From contig JACKCM010000001.1 in the NCBI GenBank assembly GCA_020634035.1, positions 496,001-560,000 on the forward strand: DNA of 64,000 nt, given 5' to 3'. Origin of the DNA: Candidatus Obscuribacterales bacterium. Lineage in GTDB: Bacteria > Cyanobacteriota > Vampirovibrionia > Obscuribacterales > Obscuribacteraceae. The position numbers were made by a program, and so were the translations under genes. Positions 24,231-33,037 of the stretch are shown one piece after another; positions within the stretch are counted from its first letter, which is position 1, and every line of letters begins with the position of its first letter. Below the pieces are notes generated by a model that saw only the letters and a program-made list of their open reading frames with translations, was not told the origin of the DNA and did no database searches.

Positions 24231-24239
24231 GCTTCCTTC

Positions 24240-24281
24240 GACTGTCCATTTCGCCCTCGCGGCCCGGTGGACAGTCTTTTT
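24240..24281 (+). terminator. Terminator after first PlsC gene
   Basis: GACTGTCCA pairs with TGGACAGTC, followed by TTTTT. Confidence 0.85.
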
Positions 24282-24295
24282 AGGCCTATTTCATT

Positions 24296-24309
24296 ATACG
24301 ATATAGTAT
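24296..24309. repeat. AT-rich inverted repeat in convergent gap
   Basis: ATAC-GATATA-GTAT, between the PlsC gene and the leftward TPR gene. Confidence 0.5.
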
Positions 24310-24327
24310 TTTGTCTAAAACAAAAAA

Positions 24328-25062
24328 TCATTCCAGCAGAGATCCCCAGGAATCCTTTGCTCTGTCGTTGACCGCCTTACGATCCGCCGCCGCTTTCTCT
24401 TTTTCTCCCAGCTTCTCATAGGCCTGGGCTCTCATAGAGTAAATTCGGTCGGTCATGGTTCGATAGTCATTGATCTCGATAGCTCTCGAGTAATCATCGG
24501 CAGCTTTTCTATATTCTCCGAGCTTGTAAAAGACACTGCCTCGCTGCCAGTAGTTTGCACTGTTCTTTTGCTGCTCCAGCGCCTTATTCAAATCTTTGAC
24601 AGCCAGGTCATATTTCTTCTGGACTACATACATTTTAGCCCTGGAGCGCAGAGAATTGCTTTTCTCCTCAGGATTTCGAGCAAGACTTACATAGCGGCTC
24701 AGATCCGCAATAGCATAATCTACTTGATCTGTTTCATAATAAAGTCTCGCCCGTTCGTCATAGACCCTTGGATCAGTGACCTTTAGCGCAATGGCACGAT
24801 TGAAGTCCTTGAGAGCCAGATCGCGTTTCTCGATATTGAGATAAACACGACCACGCTCAAAATAAGCCTGGGCCATTTGCGGTCGGGATTTTATTATCCT
24901 GTTGAAATAAGGAATTGCTAGTTCCGGATGCCTTGAACCTGCCATCTTCATCGCGTAGCGATAATCGCCGCCTGGCATGAACTGTTGTGCTAATGCATTA
25001 GGCGCTGCAAGAAGCGGTGCCAGAGCAATTGTATAAGTACAAAAATTGCGAATGAACAACAT
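24328..25062 (-). CDS. Exported TPR protein, 244 residues
   Basis: Residues 1-25 form a signal peptide ending PNALAQQ. Five or six tetratricopeptide repeats follow from about residue 35 to 230 (for example AYFERGRVYLNIEKRDLALKD and NYWQRGSVFYKLGEYRKAAD), each of the usual 34-residue type. TPR proteins act as scaffolds for partners; this one would act in the periplasm. No ribosome site is obvious before the ATG at 25062, so the start is less certain than the gene. Confidence 0.85.
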   Translation of the reverse strand: MLFIRNFCTYTIALAPLLAAPNALAQQFMPGGDYRYAMKMAGSRHPELAIPYFNRIIKSRPQMAQAYFERGRVYLNIEKRDLALKDFNRAIALKVTDPRVYDERARLYYETDQVDYAIADLSRYVSLARNPEEKSNSLRSRAKMYVVQKKYDLAVKDLNKALEQQKNSANYWQRGSVFYKLGEYRKAADDYSRAIEINDYRTMTDRIYSMRAQAYEKLGEKEKAAADRKAVNDRAKDSWGSLLE

Positions 25063-25129
25063 AGTAACCCGATGGCAATCACAATAACTGTCTTTCTATT
25101 TGCACTATAGCACCGCTGCTGGAACTACT

Positions 25130-25168
25130 CGGGCTCGAAGGATTTGTGCAAACATCCTTGCGAGCCCG
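25130..25168. other. Strong hairpin upstream of TPR gene
   Basis: CGGGCTCGAAGGAT pairs with ATCCTTGCGAGCCCG around a 10-base loop. No T-run follows on either strand. It lies between two leftward genes and may be a terminator remnant or RNA-stabilising hairpin. Confidence 0.5.
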
Positions 25169-25212
25169 GTTGACGCTGATTGAGAGAATCTCTATATCAG
25201 GCATAAGGCAAA

Positions 25213-25428
25213 TTATTGATTCTTCCAGCATTCGCTGTGAAAGAAGACCATTTTCGCTTTTCCTACCGAAGCCTGGAGTACGGGCTGAAGATCCCCGACT
25301 AGAATTGGTGATCGAGGATCAAAACAGCTCGGGGAAGCACAGAAGTGTCGGCTTGATCTTTCTCCTTCGATTCTTTTGCGCTGGGCTCTTTCAATGGCGG
25401 TCTGGTTTTTGTTTTGAATTGCTTTCAT
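25213..25428 (-). CDS. Small protein with possible metal site, 71 residues
   Basis: AAAGGA lies 9 bases before the ATG at 25428. The N-terminus is basic (IERAQRKRIEGER). Cysteines and histidines at HFCASPSC and FFHSEC could make a CxxxxC...HxxC metal site. I recognise no family. Support is the ribosome site and the hairpin after it; codon use is not strongly biased, so the call is tentative. Confidence 0.4.
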   Translation of the reverse strand: MKAIQNKNQTAIERAQRKRIEGERSSRHFCASPSCFDPRSPILVGDLQPVLQASVGKAKMVFFHSECWKNQ

Positions 25429-26201
25429 GATACGAATCCTTTCGTTTCTTATCTATTGATGTGGTTTAAAACCCGGCGCCAGAGCACCTCTCAAAATGAT
25501 GTTAGATCAGCTATCGTCGATTTAAATACAGGGCTCTAGCTCTATTACCGGGTAGATGGACAAAACCAAAAGAACAGATCTTCAACCTAAGCCAGCAGTC
25601 GGCCCGAAGCAATCTCAAAAAACCGAACAAGAAAGAAGCTCTCAACCAGAAAAGCTTATTTCACCAGCCTCAGCAGCTCATTCAAAAACGACTGTCCGAG
25701 GCTCTCGCGAAAACCTTATTCGGTTCACGCTAGCTGTTAACACCACAGACATTCTCTTCGAAAGTTTTTCAGAATCCGGGACCCGCAATGTAAAGCATGA
25801 TAGTACCGTATTAAGTATCAGACCAGGATGGCGCCGGCTAGGCAATGATCTACATAGAATCGGTGCGAAAATTCGGTTGTCATAAGACCAATATCACCAC
25901 CACTTGACAGACCCCTGTCTGTAATCACCGCTTCAGTAACCATTTCAGCAACAAACTCAGATATGACACGAGACACCCTAGACAAGCTCCACCATTGATA
26001 ATCAGCTTGACTACCACAATATCTAGATGAAATCAGATCGCTCACTCTGATAGTAAAAGCAAGTTCTTATTTATTTCCTCGTAATCGGAAAAAGCTACTA
26101 CCGGCTGTTCCCCAATGACTTTACCAACGAATAGAGACGCATCGGATGCGCCTCGTTGTCTAGTCATTGTCAGTGGCCGGTTCTTACTCTGTGAGGCAAA
26201 G
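25429..26201. other. Gap upstream of MFS-ChaN operon
   Basis: The gap is 773 bases. A frame of 109 codons at 25556-25885 lacks a ribosome site and family features. A small hairpin (ACAGA...TCTGT) lies near 25905-25921. The promoter of the MFS gene should be in the last 200 bases. Confidence 0.3.
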
Positions 26202-27503
26202 ATGAAATTCCTCGAGGGCCTGAAGAAAGAATTCGGGCAAACTTTTCGTTCTTTGAGATTGCGAGACTTCCGGATCTACACCATAGGGCAGCTCACCTCC
26301 CTGACCGGAACCTGGATGCAGTCCGTCGCTCTGAGTTGGCTGGTCTACAGCATCTCGGGTTCGGCGGCCGCCCTTGGCACCGTGGCACTAGCCAGCGGTC
26401 TGCCGATGATATTTCTGACCTACTTCGGAGGAGTAATCGCCGATCGTTACGATCGCCGGACCATCCTCTACTGGACAGTAGGCCTGCATATGCTCCAGGC
26501 ACTCGCTCTCACTGTTTTAGCCTATACCGGCATGATCACCGTAAGCTGGATTATCGTTCTTGCGGTAGTCGGTGGTTGTATAGGTGCTGTCGAAATGCCG
26601 ACCAGACAATCTTTCGTTCCTAATCTAGTCCCGAAAGATGAGTTGACCAATGCCATCGGCATCAACTCCGCGGTCAGAAACACCACCCGCATCCTCGGTC
26701 CTGCCATAGCCGGTCTCACCATCGGCATCTTCGGTGAAGCCTTTTGCTTTGGACTGAATGCGGTCAGCTACATCGCTTCGCTTATCACCCTGGCTATGCT
26801 GAGCAGCACAATCACTGCATCGATGCACAATGCGCCGGAGAGTGACGAGAAGAAAATCCAGCCAAAGAGCCTTAAACAAGCCTCTAAGAAAAACGGTTCG
26901 AGCAAAGACAGCATCCTCAATGTTCTTCTCGACCCGTCCATCAAGAGTGTTCTGTTTCTTACCGCTGCCATAAGCATGTTCGGCTTCCAGTACACCGTGC
27001 TACTGCCGGTGGTGGTGGACAGAGTGCTCGGCGGCGATGCCTCCTCCCTGGGTTTCCTCTCGGCGGCTTCAGGCATAGGCGCTCTATTGGGCTCCCTTGC
27101 TCTGGCCAGTCGCGGCAAAACCGCTACCCTTCGCCGCATCATCGGCTTGACCAGCCTGGCACTGGCAGCTGCCGTGGCCCTCCTGGGCTTCTCGGCAAAC
27201 CTCTATCTCTCTCTTCTGGCAGTAACAGCTGCCGGAGCCGCCATCAGTGTCCAGACCGGCGGCAGCATCTCTCTGGTGCAGACTTCCGTAGACAGTGCCA
27301 GAAGGGGTCGAGTGATGGCGGTGTTCTCGATCTTCATGATCGGCTTTGCACCTATTGCTGCAATGATCGCCGGTGGACTGGCAGAGATGCTCGGTGTTCA
27401 GCCGACACTCTACATCAGTGCTGCGGCGGTTCTTGTCTCTGGTCTTCTCTACATGGTGTTTCGCAAGAAAGACCAGTCCGAGCAAGACCCCCAAAGGAAA
27501 TAA
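26202..27503 (+). CDS. MFS exporter of the EntS-like (DHA3) type
   Basis: The ATG at 26202 has GAGG 6 bases upstream; the longer frame from 26115 has none. The protein has 433 residues with about eleven to twelve hydrophobic segments. The MFS signature after helix 2 is clear (GGVIADRYDRRTIL), as is GPAIAGLTIG. A long polar central loop (residues 215-245) separates the two halves. The subfamily exports siderophores or drugs. A ChaN-like gene begins 10 bases after the stop, so an iron or haem role is plausible. Confidence 0.85.
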   Translation: MKFLEGLKKEFGQTFRSLRLRDFRIYTIGQLTSLTGTWMQSVALSWLVYSISGSAAALGTVALASGLPMIFLTYFGGVIADRYDRRTILYWTVGLHMLQALALTVLAYTGMITVSWIIVLAVVGGCIGAVEMPTRQSFVPNLVPKDELTNAIGINSAVRNTTRILGPAIAGLTIGIFGEAFCFGLNAVSYIASLITLAMLSSTITASMHNAPESDEKKIQPKSLKQASKKNGSSKDSILNVLLDPSIKSVLFLTAAISMFGFQYTVLLPVVVDRVLGGDASSLGFLSAASGIGALLGSLALASRGKTATLRRIIGLTSLALAAAVALLGFSANLYLSLLAVTAAGAAISVQTGGSISLVQTSVDSARRGRVMAVFSIFMIGFAPIAAMIAGGLAEMLGVQPTLYISAAAVLVSGLLYMVFRKKDQSEQDPQRK

Positions 27504-27513
27504 GGAGACATAA

Positions 27514-28467
27514 ATGTCGACCATCATTCTGATTCTTCTAGCCCTGGGCGTTGTGGCGCTTATTGCCACCAGAAAACCCAGGTCTTCCGATTCTCAAATG
27601 ACTGATGTCTGTCCGGCTGATGGGTCGCCCCCGGCGCCGGAAGTCACAGTCATCGACAGTGACGGCAAAGAGATCACTTTCGATCAATTCGCCGACCGGC
27701 TCCTGCAGTCCGACATCATCTCGGTGGGTGAGCTGCATGATAGCGCAGCCCATCACGAGATGCAGCTTCGCATTATCGAAGCGGTCTTCAAAAGGGACCC
27801 GGATCTCGGTGTCGGTATGGAGATGTTTCAGCGGCCGTTCCAGGACGTTCTGGATAGCTTCATCGCCGGCGAAATCACCGAGGAACAACTTGTCGAGGAC
27901 AGCGAATACAAGACGCGCTGGGGCTTTCCCTGGGAGCTCTACCAGCCCATCGTCGACCATGCTCGCCTGAATAAAATTCCGGTGGCGGCGCTCAATGCCC
28001 CCAAAGAATTGACCAGGCGAGTCAAAGAGGTCGGCTGGGACGGCCTGGTTCAGGAAGAAAAAGACGCGCTCGGTCCGGTAGACTTTCAGGTTCCGGCCCA
28101 TCGCGACCACTGGCTGCCGATGCTGAGCCATATGCACGGCAACCGCACCCCAAGCGCCGACGAGAAAGAGCGTTCCTATCAGATCATGACGATCTGGGAC
28201 GACTACATGGCTCAGAGCGCTGCCAACTTCAAGAGTGAGCGCGGGCTGCGTCGCATGATCATTCTTGCCGGTGGCGGTCATGTGGAAGGCGGCTTCGGTA
28301 TCCCTGACCGCGCCGCCGGCTACAGCAAAGGCAAGAGCGTCACAGTCGGAATTGTCATCACCGGCATCAATGACCATGGTCCCAACCTGCCTGTGGACTT
28401 CCTGATCCGTGTCAGCCCCGGCAAGACAGGAATCTGTTCTGGTTCCGGCGCAGACACTTGTAACTGA
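27514..28467 (+). CDS. ChaN-like haem-binding uptake family protein
   Basis: AAGGAG lies 8 bases before the ATG. Residues 4-20 form a single membrane anchor rather than a lipobox. The ChaN domain follows at about 45-290. Its motifs are ISVGELHDSAAHHEMQL, GVGMEMFQRPFQ and a later GGGHVEGGFGIPDR. In ChaN from Campylobacter the domain binds cofacial haem pairs. The 10-base gap to the MFS exporter shows an operon, which suggests transport of haem, iron or an iron-chelating compound. A 15-bp perfect terminator stem follows. Confidence 0.85.
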   Translation: MSTIILILLALGVVALIATRKPRSSDSQMTDVCPADGSPPAPEVTVIDSDGKEITFDQFADRLLQSDIISVGELHDSAAHHEMQLRIIEAVFKRDPDLGVGMEMFQRPFQDVLDSFIAGEITEEQLVEDSEYKTRWGFPWELYQPIVDHARLNKIPVAALNAPKELTRRVKEVGWDGLVQEEKDALGPVDFQVPAHRDHWLPMLSHMHGNRTPSADEKERSYQIMTIWDDYMAQSAANFKSERGLRRMIILAGGGHVEGGFGIPDRAAGYSKGKSVTVGIVITGINDHGPNLPVDFLIRVSPGKTGICSGSGADTCN

Positions 28468-28473
28468 TTTATC

Positions 28474-28524
28474 CCGGGACAAGACGAGCCAGCTAAAAAT
28501 CTCGTCTTGTCCCGGACTGCTTTT
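28474..28524 (+). terminator. Terminator after MFS-ChaN operon
   Basis: CCGGGACAAGACGAG and CTCGTCTTGTCCCGG form a perfect 15-bp stem, followed by ACTGCTTTT. Confidence 0.85.
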
Positions 28525-28549
28525 CAAAGGCTTACACTTTTCGAGGATT

Positions 28550-28568
28550 ATACTGTTTTATATAGTAT
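28550..28568. repeat. AT-rich inverted repeat in convergent gap
   Basis: ATACT-GTTTTATAT-AGTAT, between the ChaN-like gene and the leftward PspC-like gene. Confidence 0.5.
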
Positions 28569-28671
28569 TTTTCTTTGAAAAAAAATTGCTGATTAAAAAC
28601 TGGCGTTGTGCCAACGCGGTCGGTATGACCGCATTGGCTGATTTCTTTACCTGGTAGAGGTGGAATTGCTC

Positions 28672-28932
28672 TCAGGCGGCGGCAGTGGTAGCCGAATCCT
28701 CCGGCTGTGTGAAGTAGCAGGCCGCGTAGAGAACCATCGGGATGATGGTGGGGCTGAAGAGCACGAAGATGAAACGCACCGTGTCGATCGAAACCCCGAA
28801 GCGATTCGCGATGCCCGCGCAGACGCCACCGAACAGCTTGTTCTTCATGTCCCGCTGAACACGACGGTTGGCGATGAAGACGCTGCCGAGAAACGAGATG
28901 AGGACGACGACCAGAAGGTTGAGAAGAGTCAT
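28672..28932 (-). CDS. PspC-domain membrane protein, 86 residues
   Basis: I choose the ATG at 28932 (GGTGG upstream) over a longer frame from 28980. Residues 3-20 form one helix. The PspC domain follows (KNKLFGGVCAGIANRFGV, then a second helix ending AACYFTQPED). PspC-domain proteins take part in envelope stress sensing in some bacteria, but many are stand-alone small membrane proteins. No other psp genes are nearby. Confidence 0.82.
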   Translation of the reverse strand: MTLLNLLVVVLISFLGSVFIANRRVQRDMKNKLFGGVCAGIANRFGVSIDTVRFIFVLFSPTIIPMVLYAACYFTQPEDSATTAAA

Positions 28933-29531
28933 TGTGTACCACCAGTACAATGGCGCTCGAATCTTGTAAGACCAGAGCACGATTTCATTGACAGATCCGT
29001 TCAGGACCCAGGTTCAAGAGTGTCAGGCCATTCGGCTTCGCCGAGCAATTAGAACTCTTTTCAGAGTGAATTCTTGTGGGTTTGGAGACTAAATCCTCGG
29101 AGAAAAAACAAATGGCATCCTCTTGATAACATATCAAGAAGACAGATTGGTAGTACAAAATTATCGTTACAACACGCTCAATAACTGACAGAAACAGACT
29201 TCAGGAAGTTGAACGGATAAACAATCTTAACGTGATCTGCTGCGGTCTATCGGTCTATCGTGCTAGCGACGCTTGCGAAGCCCGCTAAGGAGACTGTGCG
29301 GCTAGATCAAATTTACCATGCAACATTTGCGTTGCCAAAACTCAGGCAGCTTTGAGGAGACAACGGGCATAGCTGGCAGTATTGCTGAAAACACACTTCT
29401 GTTCGCAGTTTTTTGAAGAACAGCTATCTTTTATAGTAGATATCGGCACAAAAAAAGAGCCCGGGAGGGCATGAGCTGAAATCAGCCCATGCCCCCGAGG
29501 GCTCAAATACCACTTCCGGGAAACACCTCGG
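28933..29531. other. Gap between leftward PspC and MORN-like genes
   Basis: The gap is 599 bases. It holds the terminator of the gene at 29532 and the promoter of the PspC gene. An AT inverted repeat CTAT-CTTTT-ATAG lies at 29424-29436. I see no gene. Confidence 0.4.
29457..29504 (-). terminator. Terminator of the first MORN-like gene
   Basis: GAGCCCGGGAGGGCATGAGCTGA pairs with CAGCCCATGCCCCCGAGGGCTC; TTTTTTTGTG follows on the minus strand. Confidence 0.85.
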
Positions 29532-30767
29532 TTAGAAGGGGCCCCCGTAGTAGTAATAAGGCGGTGCTTCGACCTTCAACTTCTCCGGAATGGTCAGACA
29601 TTCGAATGTCTTCTGACTGACCATGGCCGGATCGAATGAGATCTTGTCGCCGACCTTATATGACTCGGCAGGTTGGACAGCGCCACCGGAACCATATCCG
29701 GTTGCGTTACCCTCCTCCCTGACGCCGGTGACAATCCCGTTGGAGTCAACGGTATAGACGTACTTCCGGCTTTTGTTAGTCGGATAGATCACCTCGACAG
29801 GCGTCTTGCCATCGGCGGCGAAATTGATGATTCGCTTCGTGCTTTTCTGATACCGGGCACTGCCCCACATGTAGTATTCGGTCACCTGGGTGAATGCATA
29901 GGTGCCGTCACAGTGGGAGGTCCGGTCGCCGACCAGCTTGAGGTCCTGCTCATAGAGAACCTTGCCACTGGGCGTCAGGCGGAGCACTTCGATGCGATCA
30001 TCGTAATAGGCGACCTCGTATTCAGGCACGCCCTTGGAGTCGTTGTAGACGATCTGGAGCCTCCAGGTGTACTTCTCGAAAGAAGCCTTGACGGTCTTGC
30101 CGTCAGCCTGGAAGAACTTGCCACGCTGGACGCTCGACTCGTTCTCCACGATAGAGAAGACGGTCGTGTCCGGACGGTAGGTCGTGGTCACGAGCTTGTA
30201 GCCTTGCTTCTCGGTCCGATACTTGACCGAACCGTCTTCGGCAAAACCACGCTCGGAGATCAGATTCTCGTCCTTGTCGTAGATCTTGTCCACTTCGACC
30301 GTTACGCCATCGACTCCGATATAGACGGTGTGGTAGCTCTGGTCGGGAAATCTCTCTCCGCGACGCTCCACCGTGCCGTCCTCCCGATAGGCGACATGCT
30401 TGGTCAGACGCGTGCCATCGAAGGAGAAATAGGTCTCTCCTTTGAGGCGACGCTCGACCTGATCCGGAGCCTCCTCGGGATAGAAGTCGAGAACCTTCGC
30501 CACTGCTTTTCCGTCAGGGCGATAAAACAGATAACTGGTTACACCATTCGTGTAGTCAACCTCGGCGACCACTCTGGTCCCGTCATCCTTGCGGTATTCG
30601 ATCCGGGATGACTCGTTCTGGCTGGCCGGATTCAGGACAACGCGATGGTTGAGCTTCTCGGGGAAGTCCACCGACATCGTGTTGGCACTGGGCCAGTTGG
30701 TTACTGCGAAGACCAGAGCCGCGCAGATAAGGGTGAGAATGGCACCAGGAATGAGATAAGCCTTCAT
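29532..30767 (-). CDS. Membrane-anchored MORN_2-like repeat protein, 411 residues
   Basis: AAAGGA lies 9 bases before the ATG at 30767. Residues 5-24 are a membrane anchor. The rest is beta-rich with repeated Y/F-x-x-DG turns (YRKDDGT, YRPDGK, YREDGT, FAEDGS, FQADGK, FAADGK). This is the pattern of MORN_2/YwqK-type repeats. The C-terminus is tyrosine- and glycine-rich (PPYYYYGGPF). A second protein of the same plan and size lies at 50218-51435. Function is unknown; an exported binding or envelope role is likely from the anchor. Codons are C/G-rich. Confidence 0.75.
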   Translation of the reverse strand: MKAYLIPGAILTLICAALVFAVTNWPSANTMSVDFPEKLNHRVVLNPASQNESSRIEYRKDDGTRVVAEVDYTNGVTSYLFYRPDGKAVAKVLDFYPEEAPDQVERRLKGETYFSFDGTRLTKHVAYREDGTVERRGERFPDQSYHTVYIGVDGVTVEVDKIYDKDENLISERGFAEDGSVKYRTEKQGYKLVTTTYRPDTTVFSIVENESSVQRGKFFQADGKTVKASFEKYTWRLQIVYNDSKGVPEYEVAYYDDRIEVLRLTPSGKVLYEQDLKLVGDRTSHCDGTYAFTQVTEYYMWGSARYQKSTKRIINFAADGKTPVEVIYPTNKSRKYVYTVDSNGIVTGVREEGNATGYGSGGAVQPAESYKVGDKISFDPAMVSQKTFECLTIPEKLKVEAPPYYYYGGPF

Positions 30768-30825
30768 GGTTATATTCCTTTATGCGGTGCTGCGCTGAGT
30801 GTGTTGCGCAAAAAGGGAAAGCGAG

Positions 30826-30855
30826 GGGTGACGCCTGATTGCTCAGGCGCCACCC
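30826..30855 (-). terminator. Terminator of the M48-like gene
   Basis: GGGTGACGCCTGA and TCAGGCGCCACCC form the stem; CTTTCCCTTTTT follows on the minus strand. Confidence 0.8.
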
Positions 30856-30883
30856 GACTCGACAATCCCGAAACTACCGAAGA

Positions 30884-32836
30884 TCACTCGGCGTCCGACT
30901 CATCCCTGTCACAGGGAGCTTCGGCCGGGTGACCGGAGAGTTTGGAAGAATCACCGTCGCCTTCGATATAAGAATCGAACTGCGCCTTGAGAGTGGTGAT
31001 CATGTCGAGGGCTTTCTCGTTGACGAGCTTCGCAGCCCGGCGTGGAGTCACCCCCTGTTGAACCAGCTTCCAATAGGCGATGGTGGCGGCGGCGGCCACA
31101 TAGGTGGCGTAGAAGTCGCCCTGGTCCTTCGGAACATCCGATTTGCCGGCGAGCAGAGTTTCGACAAGAATATCGACCTTCTTCTGCCGGTGATTGGACC
31201 AGTTGATCACTTCGCCGGTGGCGTGTCCGTCGAGGGTCTCCAGCTGCGCTCGCACCAGAGTGCGGGCGATTACCGGAGCAACCGCAACGAAGTCGGCGAA
31301 GGGGATGCGAATGCGCGTCTTGATCGACGGGTCTTCGCTGTTCCAGACCACATGCTCCGGAATCGGCGTACCCACAGCCTGGTCGGCCAGGGCACGACAG
31401 AAACGGGCATCTTCCGGGAAGCCGATCTCATCGAGAGCGGCAGCCACGATATAAGCCCGGATGTAATCCGGCGGATGCGGCCAGAATTCGATCGTCTTCT
31501 CCGTCGGCGACACATCCGGCATCCCGAAGTAGGAACCGGTACGAAGCAGACGGTTGGTGTTGAAGACGCTTTCGCCCTTCGAGTTGAACGCCGAGAAGCT
31601 GCTGATCATATTGATGGCGTATGCCGGTCCGCTGAGCAGAACTCCACCGCAGATATCGGCATCGACTTCGCCGATGGTATCGGCGGCCACTTTGATGAGA
31701 AGGTCCTTGAGCGGGACCTTTTTGCGACCGACATTGACATACTTCCGAGAGAGTTTGACCTCTCCGGACTGGCATGCCTCGTCGATGGCTTCGGCAACCT
31801 TCATGGTGAGCTCATCCTCCAGACCTTCCACGTCGTGGAAGAAGTCGTGGCGGAACTCGTGCATGTAGAGCACGAGCATCAGGGCGATGATATGTTGCTC
31901 GTCGTGGGGCACTTCCAGAGCGTGGGCGCCAATCGGGCCTCGACCACCGGGAAGGGTAGCCGGTCCCTGATCGCTGAAGCGGGCGACAAACACGTTGCCC
32001 ACTTTGAACATCGACGTCTTCAGCCGGGCGAGGCCGGGCTCGCCACAGGGACCGATCGGCTCCTCGCCCTCATAGAGGCGGAAAGCCTGTTCGACCGCGA
32101 AGACGACCGCTTCGAGCTGCTTGTAGTTGCCGCTGCGAAGCTGACCGAAGGCATCCGTCCAGATGCGAAGCACGTTCAGAATCTGGCTCAGTTCCTCATC
32201 GAGGGAATCGATGGCGGCATCGAGCAGAGTCGACTCATCCACATCGGGATTCTGGGCGGAAAGCACCGAGAGAACCCGGGGGAGAGATTCGACATAGAGC
32301 ACCCGAAGCTGAGCAAGATGCTGCTCCAGGCTCTCGATAGCCGGCAGATACTTCGGATGGAGCACCGCGAGCTCTTTTCTGGCCCACTGCACTTTGTCCG
32401 AGTGATCATCGAAACGCTCGGCCACGATGGCGTCGTACTTGCCGTCGTCCATCATCAGCCTGAGCCCTTCAGCCGCCGAAAACAGAGTTCCGTCGACCAG
32501 GGCTTCCTTCTTGGGAGGAAGCTGAGCAATGAGCTTGGCCGGACCGGTGTCGAAACCGCTGTTGTCCGACTCATGCTTGGAAAGCCCGCGGGAGCGAACT
32601 CTCAGCCGGGAAAACTTCTTTGCTCCGGAGCCGTCTTCGGCTTCGGTGTGCTCGGACCCGGCTTTGAGCCTCTTCAAGCAGCTGGCGACAACATTGGTAA
32701 CCTCGGGGAACGGAAAGTTCTCCTTACCGTAACCGGCGCAGATAACCATGTTCGGTCGACAGCATCTCGACGAGATTCGGGGACCATCGGACTTCTTGCG
32801 AGAAGCCCTTACGTCCAGGGTGAGAGATTTACCCAT
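30884..32836 (-). CDS. Putative M48-like zinc metallopeptidase, 650 residues
   Basis: AAGGAG lies 10 bases before the ATG at 32836. I see no membrane segment or signal peptide. The central region has HEFRH at residues 326-330 (in LYMHEFRHDFFHDVEG), GEVDAD at 389-394 and FWPHPPDYIRA at 451-461. That is the order HExxH, then E-x-x-x-D about 60 residues later, then an HP..xR motif, as in M48 proteases where the second Glu is the third zinc ligand. The 300-residue N-terminal part is helical and unlike any M48 protein I know, so this is a candidate new branch rather than a standard member. The C-terminal 150 residues are helical with an acidic tail. Confidence 0.6.
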   Translation of the reverse strand: MGKSLTLDVRASRKKSDGPRISSRCCRPNMVICAGYGKENFPFPEVTNVVASCLKRLKAGSEHTEAEDGSGAKKFSRLRVRSRGLSKHESDNSGFDTGPAKLIAQLPPKKEALVDGTLFSAAEGLRLMMDDGKYDAIVAERFDDHSDKVQWARKELAVLHPKYLPAIESLEQHLAQLRVLYVESLPRVLSVLSAQNPDVDESTLLDAAIDSLDEELSQILNVLRIWTDAFGQLRSGNYKQLEAVVFAVEQAFRLYEGEEPIGPCGEPGLARLKTSMFKVGNVFVARFSDQGPATLPGGRGPIGAHALEVPHDEQHIIALMLVLYMHEFRHDFFHDVEGLEDELTMKVAEAIDEACQSGEVKLSRKYVNVGRKKVPLKDLLIKVAADTIGEVDADICGGVLLSGPAYAINMISSFSAFNSKGESVFNTNRLLRTGSYFGMPDVSPTEKTIEFWPHPPDYIRAYIVAAALDEIGFPEDARFCRALADQAVGTPIPEHVVWNSEDPSIKTRIRIPFADFVAVAPVIARTLVRAQLETLDGHATGEVINWSNHRQKKVDILVETLLAGKSDVPKDQGDFYATYVAAAATIAYWKLVQQGVTPRRAAKLVNEKALDMITTLKAQFDSYIEGDGDSSKLSGHPAEAPCDRDESDAE

Positions 32837-32944
32837 ATATTATGGCTCCTTATTTTTTTTGATAGAGCCCGGCACCATCACTGGTGCCTCGTAGCTTCGT
32901 TTAGAAGCTGGGCGCGCTTGAAAAAGGCGGCACAAAAAGAAAAA

Positions 32945-32989
32945 GACCGACAGAGTCGCTGAGTTTTAAGTCAGCTCCTCTGCCGGTCT
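32945..32989 (-). terminator. Terminator of the acyl-CoA dehydrogenase gene
   Basis: GACCGACAGAG pairs with CTCTGCCGGTC; TTTTTCTTTTTG follows on the minus strand. Confidence 0.8.
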
Positions 32990-33037
32990 CGAAATCAAAT
33001 GCAAGCTTCAGAAGCTAGTTGAACTGAAACAGCCTGC

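Noticed and set aside
25556..25885. 109-codon plus-strand frame
   Set aside because: There is no ribosome site, the composition is of low information and no family features are seen.
30839..32962. 707-codon plus-strand frame
   Set aside because: It is antisense to the M48-like gene and has no motifs or ribosome site. The same holds for 33095-34969 (624 codons) and 16150-17919 (589 codons).
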